DNA from: Charina bottae | Lineage: Eukaryota > Chordata > Lepidosauria > Squamata > Charinaidae | DNA length: 64,000 bases | NCBI GenBank assembly: GCA_023362775.1 | Contig: JALMGJ010000004.1 | Span: 33,349,429 to 33,413,428, forward strand | Direction of reading: 5' to 3' | Shown here: in pieces, positions 46,540 to 58,554 of the stretch | Position numbering within the stretch: position 1 is the first letter of the stretch | How the letters are laid out: each line of letters starts with the position of its first letter | Program-made: the position numbers and the translations under genes | Notes under the pieces: generated by a model | What the model saw: the letters and a program-made list of their open reading frames with translations, nothing else | What the model was told of the DNA's origin: nothing | The model's database searches: none

Positions 46540-47424
46540 TTTTATGACCTCTGCAGCTGCTGTGCGATCCCAGGAGATGTAGCATTTAGTTTAAGGAGTT
46601 GCAGGCATTACCAAAGGATTATTTCAGTTTTGAATCCAAACAGCACCACAGCCCTAATATTTGCATCTAAAATTACCACATCTAGAATAAGAAGGTTCCC
46701 AAAGAAACACACTCACCTTGCTTCCTTTGCCTATAATTGTAGGGTGGAGCAGTTTCTGTATTCCTGAGAACCATGGTTTGGAGGTGGATTCTGATATAAC
46801 TGGACACTCCCTTGGTAGACTTGATCCATATCCTAGCATTAAGATCTTCATGGATCCCATATTGTAAGCTTTGGTGACATGAAAGCATCAATCATCTATA
46901 CATGAACAGCTGCATTTACTGTAGAGTGTCAAAAAAGCAACTTTATTAACATATCCTAATTCAGCTTGGTGATGACCAAATTGACAGCTGATATTGCTTT
47001 ACCTGGATTCAACCCCTTGGTTGCAAAATCACTGGCTTCTTCTGTGGGGGAGGATCTTTTCAATTTTGAAAAGCCCAGTTCCTTCTTGATTTTCCATTGT
47101 AAAGATCATTCTTTATAGTACTCAATAAGGAAAAGGCTTAACCACACTTAAAAGCTTATTTGTATTTTTTCTTCCTCAGAAAGTTAATTGTACTGCAGTT
47201 AGAAAAAGGGCTTCAATAAGATATTCATTTTAACGAAATAATGACATTTTAAATAACTCACTGTTGTGCAATTAGGATTTGATCCTTTGCCTTTTTTTCT
47301 GAGTTGTATTTGACCTTGTGGCACTGGAAGCAGTACTTGAGTGAAGGTGAAGGTAAGATGCAGGTTTATTTTTAAGTATTAAATTTTTAGAAAGTATCTG
47401 AAAAATGTATGCATTCTCATTGTG

Positions 47425-47455
<31 letters not shown>

Positions 47456-48620
47456 CCTCCCTCCCTCCCTCCCCTATTGGTAGAATGCCTGCAAGATGGT
47501 CTCTAATTTAGAGATTCTACTTTACATAGAATAGCATGAGTGTTTGGTTACACTTGTAGCATACTTACTAAAGTGTGCCAAAACTGACCAGTATTTTCCA
47601 TTCCATTAGCAGAAATGCTGCATGTGGCCTGAACAGAAATTTTAGTCTTGACCTTCTGTATTGTACTAAAAATGTTATGTGAAAACCTTGAATGGCCAAA
47701 GCAATATGAGTGATGGAAGTTAATATCTGTGGATCCATCTAGTAAAAACCATGGCATTTGGAAGGTTGCAACCTGGCACGTAAGTGGAATAAATGGTAAA
47801 GGACATGAATTAAATAATGAAATGAAATAAAGCAAAGTTGCTATGTTGACTGTGAAACTAAGAGAAACTGAGAGGATGTAGTATGTGAGTGAAGGTGGTC
47901 CAATTTTGTAGAAGGAATTTGATGGCTACATGCAGGGAAGGGAATATGTAGGTTTAATTAAGAATAAAAGAGCTAAAGTACAAGTCAGAAAGTATGAGTT
48001 GGTGCTAACTCGATTCTTGTAGGTGTATATAAAAATAGGAATCCAGAAGTTAATCATAGTTGCACATTATGCTCCACTGAATAGTGGTAGTGGAAGAACC
48101 AAGGATAAATATGTTTTTTGGGGGAAATGGCAACATTCTGTATGAATGCAATCTAAGGAGAGAGAAAAAAACTTGTGCTAGGTGGCATGAATAGATGTGA
48201 GGGAATGGGATGAGAGAATGCAGGAAAAGTTATTATAATTACCTGGACTTATTTATTTATATGAACCCTGCCTAGCTGAACTTCTGTTTTCCATTTACTG
48301 ATGGATTTCAGTATTTTGCAAATGGTAGAAACAGGTTTGTACTTCTAAATATGGGGGACGAACAATAACTTGCTCTCTTTTCTCAGAAAGCTTGGAGCAA
48401 CTTCATAGAAGCCAATTTGCATTTATGCAGACCAGAACAGAATCCAACTAAGACTAACGGTGCAGATAGGTTGAACAAGCATGTTTACACATGTACACCT
48501 CCTATTCTGGATTTTTAACTATCTTGTCTGATAGAAACTCAAAAGTTTGTAACAACATTTGTAACTTGTTTTTACCACTTTAATTCTTTATATATTGCTG
48601 ATTCTTAGTCATTTCAAGCA
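46540..48620. other. No gene; one CT-rich simple repeat
   Basis: (CT)n then (CCCT)n at 47432-47474. No gene or transposon recognised in the rest. Confidence 0.55.
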
Positions 48621-48633
48621 CCAATGTTTAGAA

Positions 48634-48904
48634 TAGAGATTTCCAAACTGTGTGTCACAACACAAAAGTGTGTCACCACACACAGTCTGGTGTGTTGCCA
48701 CACAACCCGGAAGCGCTGATCATCATCAGCGCTTCCGGGTTTTCCCACGGCGACACACCAATGGCGGCACGCAAAAACCCGAAAGCAGCAGCAGCGCTTC
48801 CGGGTTTTTGCGCTCTGCTGCAATGGCGGCACTTCCGGGTTTTCCCGCGGCGACACACCAACAGCAGTTGGTGTGTCGCCGCGGGAAAACTTTGGAAAGC
48901 CCTG
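48634..48904. mobile_element. Non-autonomous hAT, 271 bp
   Basis: Ends TAGAGATTTCCAAACTG and, on the other strand, CAGGGCTTTCCAAAGT. A perfect 8-bp TSD gtttagaa flanks it (48626-48633 and 48905-48912). Rich in CGGAAGCGCTGATGATG and CCCGCGGCGACACACC inverted modules; larger relative of 10643-10784. Confidence 0.9.
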
Positions 48905-49093
48905 GTTTAGAAGGAAAGGATATACAGTGAAATCATCATCATCCCCTCAATATGACATTTAGAGATTTTTTTTAAAAATTGTAACACTTCTTAAACATTT
49001 GCCTATTACGTCTATGAAGGTTCTCAGTCATCCAGGTGGAATTGTCTGTAGCTTGAATCATGTCAACTGGATTTCTATTTTCTCAGTGGAAAC

Positions 49094-49124
49094 ATTTCGC
49101 TCCTTATCCAAGGAGCTTCTTCAG
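49094..49124 (-). ncRNA. Hammerhead-like motif, left arm
   Basis: CTGAAGA, stem II AGCTCC/GGAGC, then GAAAT on the minus strand; differs from the other two copies by one base after GAAA. Confidence 0.5.
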
Positions 49125-49958
49125 TCTGAGCAAAGTTGGTAAGGGAATCCTAAATACGTTTCTAGGTAGCTGTGTGACCTTACACCTGGGGGCATGGTTA
49201 TATTGAGATGTTATTTTAAGTCCTTTTATTATCTAAAGGAGGATTGTTAAGATCACCATGCTGCTGTTGAGCTTGTGAAATGGTCTTAATCTTCCTAGGC
49301 ACAGAAGACAGAGTCGGGAGAAAGATGGGAGAAAGATTGTGCCTGAGGCCCCCACCTCTATTCAAGGAAGGATTTTCCAAGTTGGCATAAATGGATTCCT
49401 TGACCCCTCTCTCAAACCACCTATCTTCTCTGTCTAAAATGTGAACATTAAAGTCCTCAAATGAGTGTCCTTTTTCCTTTAAATGAAGATAAACTGCTGA
49501 CTCTGGTCCTGTGGTGTTTCATGTACAGGAATTGTACAGGAGGATGGCCCAACACAGGAGAAGTAACACCACAGGACCAGAGTCAGCAGTTTATCTTCAT
49601 TTAAAGGAAAAAGGACACTCATTTGAGGACATTAATGTTCACATTTTAGACAGAGAAGATAGGTGGTTTGAGAGAGGGGTCAAGGAATCCATTTATGCCA
49701 ACTTGGAAAATCCTTCCTTGAATAGAGGTGGGGGCCTCAGGCACAATCTTTCTCCCATCTTTCTCCCGGCTCTGTCTTCTGTGCCTAGGAAGATTAAGAC
49801 CATTTCACAAGCTCAACAGCAGCATGGTGATCTTAACGATCCTCCTTTAGATAATAAAATGACTTAAAATAACATCTCAATATAACCATGCCCCCAGGTG
49901 TAAGGTCACACAGCTACCTAGAAACATATTTAGGATTCCCTTACCAACTTTGCTCAGA

Positions 49959-49989
49959 CTGAAGAAGCTCCTTGGATAAGGAGCGAAAC
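49959..49989 (+). ncRNA. Hammerhead-like motif, right arm
   Basis: CTGAAGA, stem II AGCTCC/GGAGC, GAAAC on the plus strand, followed by GTTTCC where the cleavage triplet would lie. Confidence 0.55.
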
Positions 49990-50204
49990 GTTTCCACTGA
50001 GAAAATAGAAATCCAGTTGACATGATTCAAGCTACAGATTTGCCTATTACATTGATTTCATTATGCATGTTGTTGTTAGTTGCCATCGAGTCGTTTACGA
50101 CTCATAGCGACCCTATGTATAATAGAACGAAATGCTAAATGGTTTTGCGCCAATTGCCTGACTGTTCCTATGTTTGCATCCATTGTTGCAGTAATTAGTA
50201 GGCT

Positions 50205-50364
50205 AAACATCAAACCATCACATCTTGGATTTTTATACTTAATTTTATTATATGAGAGTATTTTATTAGGTTGTTTTAATTGTCGGATTTTAATTGTTCT
50301 GTTTTATAAACCGCCCAGAGTTCCCTTGTGGGGAGATGGAGCGGTATATAAATTGAAACAGAAA

Positions 50365-50411
<47 letters not shown>

Positions 50412-50413
50412 AT
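50205..50413 (+). mobile_element. L2 fragment nested in BovB
   Basis: AT-rich L2 3' UTR, ACCGCCCAGAGTTCCC tail hairpin and AAAT repeats. It interrupts the BovB 3' end region. The left edge is approximate. Confidence 0.75.
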
Positions 50414-50671
50414 TGTGTCAATCTATCACATTGAAGGTCTTCCTCTTTTCCGCTGGCCCTCAACTTTACCAAACATGATGTCCTTTTCAAGTGATCGGTC
50501 TTTCTTGACAGTGTGCCCAAAGTATGCGAGTCTAAGCCTAGTTATCCTTGCATCTAGTGAACATTTTGGTTGTATTTCTTCTAAAACGGATTTGTTTGTT
50601 CTTCTGGCAGTCCATGGTACTTTCAGTAATCTTCACCAACACCACAATTCGAACACATCAATTCTTCTATC

Positions 50672-50672
50672 T

Positions 50673-50703
<31 letters not shown>

Positions 50704-50754
50704 TTTTTTCAAATTTGTACCACCACCCATCTCCCCCCAAAACAGGGACTCTGG
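50672..50754 (-). mobile_element. L2-type tail nested in BovB
   Basis: Minus strand CCAGAGTCCCTG, GGGGGGAGATGGGTGGTGGTA then AAAT repeats; it splits the BovB codons for RKE and RRIDVFELW. Confidence 0.75.
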
Positions 50755-50879
50755 TAAATCTTCCTTTCTTAATGTCCACGTTTCACAGGCATATGTGGCA
50801 ATTGAGAAAACCATAGCGTGAGTCAGACAGACTTTTGTTTTTAGACTGACGTCTTTACTTCTGAAAACCTGTCGTGGCT

Positions 50880-51145
50880 AGGCGAAGAACGACGCTGAGC
50901 CCCAGAGATAAGCTCTAGATCTTTATTCTCTACCTTACACAGAATCTAACCAAACTAAGCCACCAGAACAGTTCACTGGGAAAAAACCCCAAGCACGCTA
51001 AGGCGGGCCCGGCCTGATTCTCTTGGATGGCTCCTCAAGGTCTTCTGTGCTATGAAAGCGCTTCTCACCCTGGAAGGTGCCCCCTCCTTCTTGTCCTGTG
51101 ATCTCCATAACACTACCTTCTCCTTCAGAGAGACATTCCATCACA
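50880..51145 (-). mobile_element. Solo LTR, 266 bp, nested in BovB
   Basis: Minus strand TGTGATGGAATG...CTAGCCACGACA, with an AATAAAG polyadenylation signal near 50920. A perfect 5-bp TSD aaacc flanks it (50875-50879 and 51146-51150). BovB coding sequence resumes on each side. Confidence 0.88.
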
Positions 51146-51191
51146 AAACCTTAGATAGGTCTTGGATGGCAGATTTTCCCAGCACTATACG

Positions 51192-53390
51192 TCATCTGAT
51201 TTCTTGATTACTACTTCCCTTAGCATTGATTGTTGATCCGAGTAGAATGAAATCGTTGACAACTTCAATTTCTTCTCCATTAATTGTGACATTACTTATT
51301 GGTCCATTTGTGAGAATCTTTGTCTTCTTCACTTTCAAATGTAGTCCGTATTGCTGACTACAGTCTTTGATCTTCATCAGAAAGTACTTCTTGTCTTCTT
51401 CATTTCCAGCAAGCAAAGTTGTGTCATCTGCATATCGTAGGTTGTTAATGTGTCTTCCACCAATTCTGATACCCTGCTCTTCTACATACATTCCTTCTTC
51501 TCGAATTATTTGTTCAGCGTACACACTGAATAAATAGAGTGAAAGTAAACAACCTTGCCACACACCTTTTCCAATTTTGAACCACTCGGTATCACCTGTT
51601 CTAACAACTGCCTCTTGATCCGTGTACAGGTTCTGCATTATTACAATTAAGTGCTCTGGGATTCCCATTATTCGTAATATTAGCCATGACTTGTTATGGT
51701 CCACAGTCAAACGCCTTTGCGTAATCAATGAAGCAGAGGTAAACATCTTTCTGGTATTCTTTGAATCCAAGATCCATCTAATATCAGCTATGATATCTCT
51801 CATGCTGCGTCCACTTCTCAATCCAGCTTGGACTTCTGGTAGTTCTCTGTCAATGTAAGGCTGCAAACGTTGTTGAATTATTTTCAGCAAAAGTTTGCTA
51901 GCATGTGAAATTAATGAAATTGTTCGATAATTTCCACATTCAGTTTGATCTCCTTTCTTTGGAATGGGTATGAATACAGATCTCTTCCAGTCAGTTGGCC
52001 AGGTCTCTGTCTTCCAAACTTCTTGACATAGAAGAATAAGTGCTTCCACTGCTGCATCTGATTGTTGAAGTATCTCAATTGGTAATCCATCAATTCCTGG
52101 AGCCTTGTTTTTCACCAGTGCCTTCAGTGCAGCTTGAACTTCTCCCTTCATTACCAATGGTTCTTGATCATATTCTACCTCCTGGAATAGCTGAACATCG
52201 GCTAACTCTTTTTTATACAGTGATTCTATATATTCCTTCCATCTTCTCTTAATACTACCCACATCATTTAATGTATTGTCCATAGAATCTTTAAGGATAG
52301 CAACTCGGGGCTTGAATTTTCTCTTCAGCTCTTTCAGTCTGAGAAATGCTGATTGTGTTCTTCCTCTTTGATTTTCTAACTCTAGGTCTTTGCATATTTC
52401 GTCATAATATTTTTCCTTATCTATTCTAGCTGCCCTTTGAAATTTTCTATTTAGTTCTCTTACTTCATTCTTTCTTCCTTTAGCTTTAGATACTCGGCAT
52501 TTAAAAGCAAGTTCCAGAGTCTCATCTGACATCCATTTGGATCTTTTCTTCCTTTCCTGCTTTTTAATGATCTTTCGCTTTCTTCGCATATTATGTTCTT
52601 AATATCTTCCCACAACTCTTCTGGTCTTCGATCATTAGTATTTAGTGCCTCGAATCTATTTTTGAGGTGATCTCTAAATTCAGGTGGGATGTTTTCAAGG
52701 TCATACTTTGGCACTCTTGATCTTACTTTGTTTTTCTTCAGCTTCAGCTTGAACTTGCACACAACCAGTTGATGATCTGTCCCGCAGTCTGCTCCTGGCT
52801 TTGTCTTAACTGATAGTATTGAGCTTCTCCATCGTCTCCTTCCACAAACGTAATCAATTTGGTTTCTGTGTAATCCATCTGGCGAGGTCCATGTGTAGAG
52901 TCGTCGACTGTGTTGTTGGAAAAAAGTGTTGCAAATAAATAAATCATTGCTCTTACAGAATTCTATCATATGGTCCCCAGCCTCGTTTCTGTCACCAAGG
53001 CCATATTTTCCAACTACTGATCTTTCTTCTTTATTTCCAACTTTTGCATTCCAGTCACCAATAATTAACAAAGCATCTTGGTTGCATGTTTGATCAATTT
53101 CAGATTGCAGCATTTCATAAAAGTTTTCAATTTCTTCATCTTCAGCATTCATGGTTGGTGCATAAATTTGAATAATATTAACTGGTCTTCCTTGTAGGCG
53201 TATGGATATTAGTCTATCACTGGTGGCATTATACTTTAGAATTGATCTTGAAATATTCTTCTTAATGATGAATACCACGCCGTTCCTCTTCAATTTTTCA
53301 TTCCCAGCGTAGTATACCATGTGACTGTCAGATTCAAAGTGGCCAATGCCAGTCCACCTCAGCTCACTAATGCCTAAGATGTCAATCTTT
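51192..53390 (-). pseudogene. BovB endonuclease-reverse transcriptase
   Basis: The upstream frame (about 52590-53390) is the apurinic-type endonuclease: ISELRWTGIGHF, VNIIQIYAPT, LIIGDWNAKVG, YTWTSPDG, RNQIDYVCGRRRWRSSI, and CGTDHQLVVCKFKLKLKK (GxDH catalytic end). A frameshift near 52590 leads into the second frame (51192-52589) with a basic linker, NKAPGIDGLPIEIL, FIPIPKKGDQTECGNYRTISLI, QAGLRSGRSMRDIIADIRWIL, and RYADDTTLLAGNEED (51407-51441, both catalytic aspartates present). Near 51700 a 2-bp loss in the motif A codons (FIDYAKAFDC then VDHNK) shifts frame again. The C-terminal part continues beyond the nested LTR at about 50460-50870 (SLKTKVCLTHAMVFSIATYACETWTLRKE, LSRKTDHLK). Inactive. 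Confidence 0.9.
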
Positions 53391-53414
53391 AGGTTCCATT
53401 TGATGAAATGATAA

Positions 53415-53860
53415 AATTACAGGCAACAGTAATACTGATCTAGACAATTTTGTAGTCCAATGATTTCATTTTAGATCTGACATTAACAGTTATCTCTTAA
53501 TTCAGTGTTATTCAATACAACCAGAATTGTAAAGTGATCTGATTAATGGTACAAGTCCACCTTTATTCATCTGGAAAGTATCTGTAATGTAACTGATACT
53601 ATATTCTTATTATATTTCTTCACTGATTATTCATATATTTGTTTTATATTAATCTGTTTTGCCTTTTCAAGTTCAAAAACGTAAAAAGTTACAATTGCTA
53701 TAAAAAAAAAAAAAATCCGCTGATGAAGGAAAGAAATATAAATGTGAAAAATGGCTACCGTTCTAAATCAAACATGGATTTTATATTTTTAAAGATGGGA
53801 GATCAGCCATTGTTCAGTACCTTAATTATTCCAGGAGTTCTTGCAGCAACTAGTCCTATT
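53415..53860. other. no feature recognised
   Basis: Short gap between BovB and the next SINE; an A-run at about 53702-53715. Confidence 0.55.
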
Positions 53861-53874
53861 TAGTTTAATTTGCA

Positions 53875-54112
53875 TGGGGGAGAGGGTACGCTTGAGTCAG
53901 TTTTTGACTCCTGGCAGTTGCCAGGACTAGTCCCTGCAGTTTTCTTAGCAGGATTTCAGAAGTGGTTTGCCATTGCCTCCTTCTTCCTAGGGCTGAGAGA
54001 GGGGAACCAGCCCAAGGTCACCCAGCTGGCTTTGTGCCTAAGGTGGGACTAGAACTCACAGTCTCCTGGTTTCTAGCCTGATGCCTCAACCACTACACCA
54101 ATCTGGCTCTAC
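53875..54112 (-). mobile_element. tRNA-derived SINE
   Basis: Same family as 37849-38080: GGTGTAGTGGTTGAGGCATC head, GAGTTCTAGTCCCACC B box, CAGCTGGGTGACCTTGGGC core, then GGCAATGGCAAACCAC and AAAACTGCAGGGACTAG. TSD not evident. Confidence 0.82.
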
Positions 54113-54114
54113 CC

Positions 54115-55440
54115 TTTGAATACTTGTAACTTTTTCCACACTCTACCTTAAAAGTGGCACTCAGTGTAGACTCCATGGCTTGAAGATCATGACATACATT
54201 TTTTTTAACCATCTTGTCTAATGAATGGAATTTGTACATTATTTATTTATTTTGGGTCTAATTGAGTTTTTTTCACATAGTACAAATTTAGGAATGTTTG
54301 GTTTCAAAATATTTTTTCTGCTTTTTGTGAATAATATGGATTCTAAACTAGCCTTTCACAATTTTGGGATGATGCCTGAACTAAAAATAGACATCCACAC
54401 ATTTTGTACACAGTCTGGACATAAACATATTTAAAGATGTGTTTTGGAGTGGGTGGCTGCAATCTAAGTAATAGTAATAATAATAATGAGCTTTAAAATG
54501 ACAACCTATTTATGATTTAAAAGTTAGATGAGTCAATTAGAGTACAAAGAAAATGCATTGTTATATGGCTAATAATGTTTTAGTTTCCTAAAAGAAATTT
54601 AACTTGCACTATAAAGCATTCTTATGTGTTATGAATAATAGTGAAGAGTCATCCCAATTGTTTATGAGCGTCCTCTAGATCATTTAATACCAATAACAGA
54701 AGAATTTATACAAATGTATTTTTGTGGATAAAATTTAGAATAGGTGTGAATTTAGGAGAAGCTCTAAATAGCAACTTATTGAAACATTTATGTCCTGTTT
54801 GTTTTGCTTTGCTTTTTGATATATCAATTTTTAATGTATATATAAAGTTTTGCTATGTTACGCTGGAATTTTTTTTTTATCATAGGAGTGATTTGCTAGA
54901 GTTTTCCTATGGATTCTAATCACAGTATGAAAAATGCCTAAACTAACTGATCAAGAGAAACCAAACCACATATAGGAACTAGGTCCTAGATGGAAATTAG
55001 CTCTAATTGTGTTGCTATTGATATGGTAGCCTCTATAACCAGTTAGTTTGTGGGTATGACTTCAGTAGGGCAACAGATTGCACATTTGCAGTCTCTTCTG
55101 AAGAGCATGGATTACAGAAAATAATCTGCAGATGATATGATCAACACACCAAAGTGACGTGGTTTGGTTCACATACGTCACTAAGCCGATATGTAGCTTG
55201 TTTGCTTTTGCTTCGATATTTTACGAACAGGGACATTGTGGTTTACAAAAAATGGTTGAAGATTTAGTGTATTTACACAGCCAGCCAATTATGGTTTATT
55301 AAATAGACTATAGGAGCAAAACATGGTTTAATACAATGTGTGAACTGTAGAGTCATAAATGTGAAAGAATGTCAATGTTACTTACTGTCTGTCATCTTCT
55401 CACATGATCTCACAGATGTATAGACTGTATTTGCAGTTGG
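54115..55440. other. no gene recognised
   Basis: AT-rich. Around 55150-55350 several ATGGTTTA blocks may be an unnamed old repeat. Confidence 0.5.
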
Positions 55441-55449
55441 GAAGATAGG

Positions 55450-55698
55450 TGTCAGGGAGTTACAAGACAGTGGTGGGGGGAGCTTCCTCAGGGAAGGGAA
55501 GCGCGCACGCAACTCGGAGGCTTTGGCCTTATCTCCCAAACGCCTCCGGAAAGCTCCGCCCTAGACTGAACTTACAATATGTCTCTGGGATTCTTCAAGC
55601 CATTTCAGTTTAGCAGGATTCTGTAAGTAGGTAGCAAATAAACACTAGAGACTCGATTCCTAGCCTCGGCGTGTTATTTCTGCACCTACACCAGGACA
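55450..55698 (+). mobile_element. Solo LTR, 249 bp
   Basis: Begins TGTCAGGGAG and ends ACACCAGGACA, with AATAAA near 55637 followed by the GATTCCTAGCCTCGGCGTG region. Flanked by atagg (55445-55449) and ataag (55699-55703), a 5-bp TSD with one mismatch. GC-rich compared with its surroundings. Confidence 0.78.
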
Positions 55699-55712
55699 AT
55701 AAGGCTAGGAGA

Positions 55713-55727
55713 AATAATAATAAGAGA

Positions 55728-55770
<43 letters not shown>
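55713..55770. repeat. (AAT)n microsatellite
   Basis: More than 14 AAT units just downstream of the solo LTR; the poly-Asn frame over it is an artefact. Confidence 0.95.
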
Positions 55771-55774
55771 GCTG

Positions 55775-56775
55775 GGAGAGAACAGATAAGGCTTTTCACA
55801 TCTATTCACAGAGTTGCTTACAAAGGGAAAGGAAAGAAGTTGAAATGGGCTAAGGCTGTGCTTGTTGGACCAAGAGAGAGAAGAAAGTGAAGATGTCAGG
55901 CAGGCAATTGTAGGATTCGATTAGATTGCTGAAGATATGTAAATACATGGGTGACAGAAAATTACTGAAGAGGAGTTGCCATAGGGTCACTATGCACGAA
56001 GAAGGAGCCAACACTTCAAGGGGTCAGTCTATCCAGAGCAGAATTCCCCAAAGAGAAAAGGACAAAAAGAAGGTCAATGTTAAGGTAGGCAGAGGAGATT
56101 GCCAGCAAAGTCTAACAAAAAACCTTGATTTACTCTATTGGGAATTTAATAATAGCTATACACATGGGAAGGGTTCACAATGATATAGTAGCAGAAGAGT
56201 TATTAAGCAGGGAGATAGTCCTGAAAACTTCTACCTCCCTAATGACAATAGAATTAGAAAACACTATTTAGTTCAATTCCCTTCTCAGTGCAGGTTTCCA
56301 AATTAAACTATTCCAAACTGGTCATTGGTGCGTATGATCCACATATTCATTTAACTATCATTTCTGTTTGTTTTTAGTTTTTGTGTTGTGTTTTAATCTG
56401 AATAGGACAAGAAGTGAATCTGCGCAGTGGGCAGTTATATTCCCATAGCATATTCAACTGCTGACTCTCTTCCAACCTTGCTATAAAGTCTCAGACAGAG
56501 ACCCAGGGAGCATAGTAGAGAGCATTAAATTATGGCCAGTGATTAAAATGCTAGCAAAAATACCACTGATAACACAGAGCACACATAGGGTTCTGAGGAT
56601 CAGTTTAAAGCTCTTCTGTATTACTGTCCATTAGGGTAGCCTTCCAGCCTGCTGTGATTTTTTTATGGATTTTTTAAACAGAACTGTTAAAAACAAATCT
56701 GCATCTATTTCTCTAATGTGCAAAGTTTCTAGAAAGAATGTTGGGGGAGACAAAGAAAATAGGCATGAATGCATG

Positions 56776-56832
<57 letters not shown>

Positions 56833-57265
56833 CAAGATGTCCAGGAGAAACAGTCTAGTCCAGACTTTTTCAAAATGCACTTGCTTTCTAAGTCTAAGGT
56901 CCATTTTTTCCCTTACTGCAGCAATCCTGCAGCAGGATAGACATGACACATTCACTGTCTCATTCACCATAACCAATCTTCTTATAGATGAATCCTTGAT
57001 AGTACTCTAGGAAAGACAAATATTCACTGAAATGTGATTTGAAAACCAGTTAAGTTAAAATAAGTATATAAACCCTTCTCTTTTCTGCCATCACAACCTT
57101 CCTTGAAATCTTCCAATTCCTGCTTCTCAGAGGGAAGATTTTATTGGAGGCCTCTGATACCTTTCATTTCCTATTATCAGGATTTCAAATTCATGAAATT
57201 GGGAGAAACATAGTTTATCATCTTGTCCTATCACATTAGCCCAGCTTAGGCATTATCTTCTAAGT
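55775..57265. other. No gene; one CA microsatellite
   Basis: (CA)n at 56776-56832, about 27 units. No gene recognised. Confidence 0.6.
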
Positions 57266-57279
57266 TCAATAGTCTATAA

Positions 57280-57414
57280 CAGTGTTTCTCAACCTTGGCA
57301 ACTTTAAGACGTATGGACTTCAACTTCCAGAATTCCCCAGCCAGCATAGCTGGCTGGGGAATTCTGGGAGTTGAAGTCCACACGTCTTAAAGTTGCCAAG
57401 GTTGAGAAACACTG
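57280..57414. mobile_element. Palindromic hAT MITE, 135 bp
   Basis: CAGTGTTTCTCAACCTTGGC at the left, its inverted copy at the right, and nearly the whole element palindromic around CAGCATAGCTG. TSD gtctataa (57272-57279) and gtctagaa (57415-57422), one mismatch. Confidence 0.9.
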
Positions 57415-57554
57415 GTCTAGAAGCAGTCTTTCCCCTCTACTTGTCATGTTGGTGACTAATGATAATCTATACACTTGTAGTGGGGCTAGATTAACACAAT
57501 CATATCTAGGTGAGTGGTAACCCTGAGAGCAGAGGGTTTCAGCTAGACTAAAGC

Positions 57555-57609
57555 CTTTAAAGTCCCCTCTGTGGGGGGAGATGGGCGGTGATATAAGTAT
57601 GATAAAAAA

Positions 57610-57644
<35 letters not shown>

Positions 57645-57646
57645 AT
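57555..57646 (+). mobile_element. L2-type LINE 3' tail
   Basis: GTCCCCTCTGTGGGGGGAGATGGGCGGTGATATAAG then AAAT repeats. Confidence 0.78.
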
Positions 57647-58084
57647 GCACATGAAGGCTCCCCAGTGGAGTTAATCACACTGTGAGATGGAGACCAACTC
57701 CCCACTTCCATTACCAGAATGAGCAGGAGAAGCTGCTTACCACTCCTGAAGTGTTGCATTAAATACGTGATACTGCCCTTCCTAGACCTATAATTCCCAA
57801 CAATGGTCAGAAGAGGATCCACAATGTCTCCCAAGACACACATCATGATAAACAGAATAAAGTTTTGTATCTGGATAGTGGGAAGTCATAAGAACCGATC
57901 CTTCTTAAAGAGAAGATCCTCACCAATGAAACAGTGGCTTGATTCAGACAAGTCACATAGTTTAGAACATTGCACACACATCTCAGCCAAGTTATGGCTC
58001 TGACACTACCAAACTTTTGCATTGGTGCCAACAAAGCAACTGACAACTCTAACCAGATCTATAGAAGGTCTCATTTAATTTTCT

Positions 58085-58536
58085 TTTTTTAAAAAAATAT
58101 ATTTTATTATTTAAAATATTTACACACCACAAAAATAGTTACATTTACAAAGAATTACAACACATACATAACATATTTACATAAGACAATGACAACATAC
58201 AAAGTTACATATAAAACAGAATGACTTCCTGTTTCTTTTACGAAGAAACTTTTTTAGTATATGTTTAACAATACTATTCTCTTTATATATTTCTTTCCCT
58301 TTAATATTTCATTTCTGTATTTATAATTTATCTCATTATTTAGTTCGTTTTCATCCTTTTCTTTCACCTTTAATCTTTTCTCATCTTACAAGAATAATTT
58401 TATATTATAGTCCTTTTGTATAAATTTTAGAAAGGAATTCCATATTGTTTCATAATTTCCAATTTCTTTACATTTTATTAAGTTCGTTAATCTGTCCATC
58501 TGTGCTAGTTCCATTGTTTTGAAAATCCATGGATTG
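58085..58536 (-). mobile_element. L1 LINE 3' end
   Basis: The minus strand encodes the ORF2 end (DNPWIFKTMELAQMDRLTNLI, IWNSFLKFIQKDYN, stop near 58386). A 3' UTR ends AATAAAATATA plus an A-run. A perfect 14-bp TSD tcatttaattttct flanks it (58071-58084 and 58537-58550). Confidence 0.9.
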
Positions 58537-58554
58537 TCATTTAATTTTCTGATC

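Larger units (their letters stand above)
49010..50037. mobile_element. Palindromic Penelope insertion
   Basis: Two nearly identical arms of about 470 bp, 49048-49518 (minus sense) and 49564-50037 (plus sense), are inverted around a spacer of about 45 bp. Each arm holds the Penelope GIY-YIG C-terminal coding region, its 3' UTR and the hammerhead-like terminus. The left arm has an extra 38 bp outside. The unit is flanked by a perfect 13-bp TSD atttgcctattac (48997-49009 and 50038-50050), so it went in as one event. The plus arm retains a frame (49511-49867) with LYRRMAQHRR and WFERGVKESIYANLENP. Confidence 0.9.
50069..53410 (-). mobile_element. BovB/RTE LINE with three nested insertions
   Basis: Nearly complete minus-strand BovB copy lacking its extreme 5' end. 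The 3' terminus, read in the plus direction as GTTGTTGTTAGTTGCCATCG at 50069, is that of RTE elements. Nested in it are an L2 fragment with tail (about 50205-50413, plus), an L2 tail (50672-50754, minus) and a solo LTR (50880-51145, minus). Removing them makes the BovB sequence continuous, so they are younger. BovB is known for transfer between squamates and ruminants. The element lies 19 bp beyond the palindromic Penelope's right TSD. Confidence 0.9.

Noticed and set aside
48614..48930. Overlapping frames in a GC-rich block as a gene
   Set aside because: They coincide with the hAT at 48634-48904 and its inverted modules.
55671..55853. Poly-Asn protein
   Set aside because: AAT microsatellite frame next to a solo LTR.
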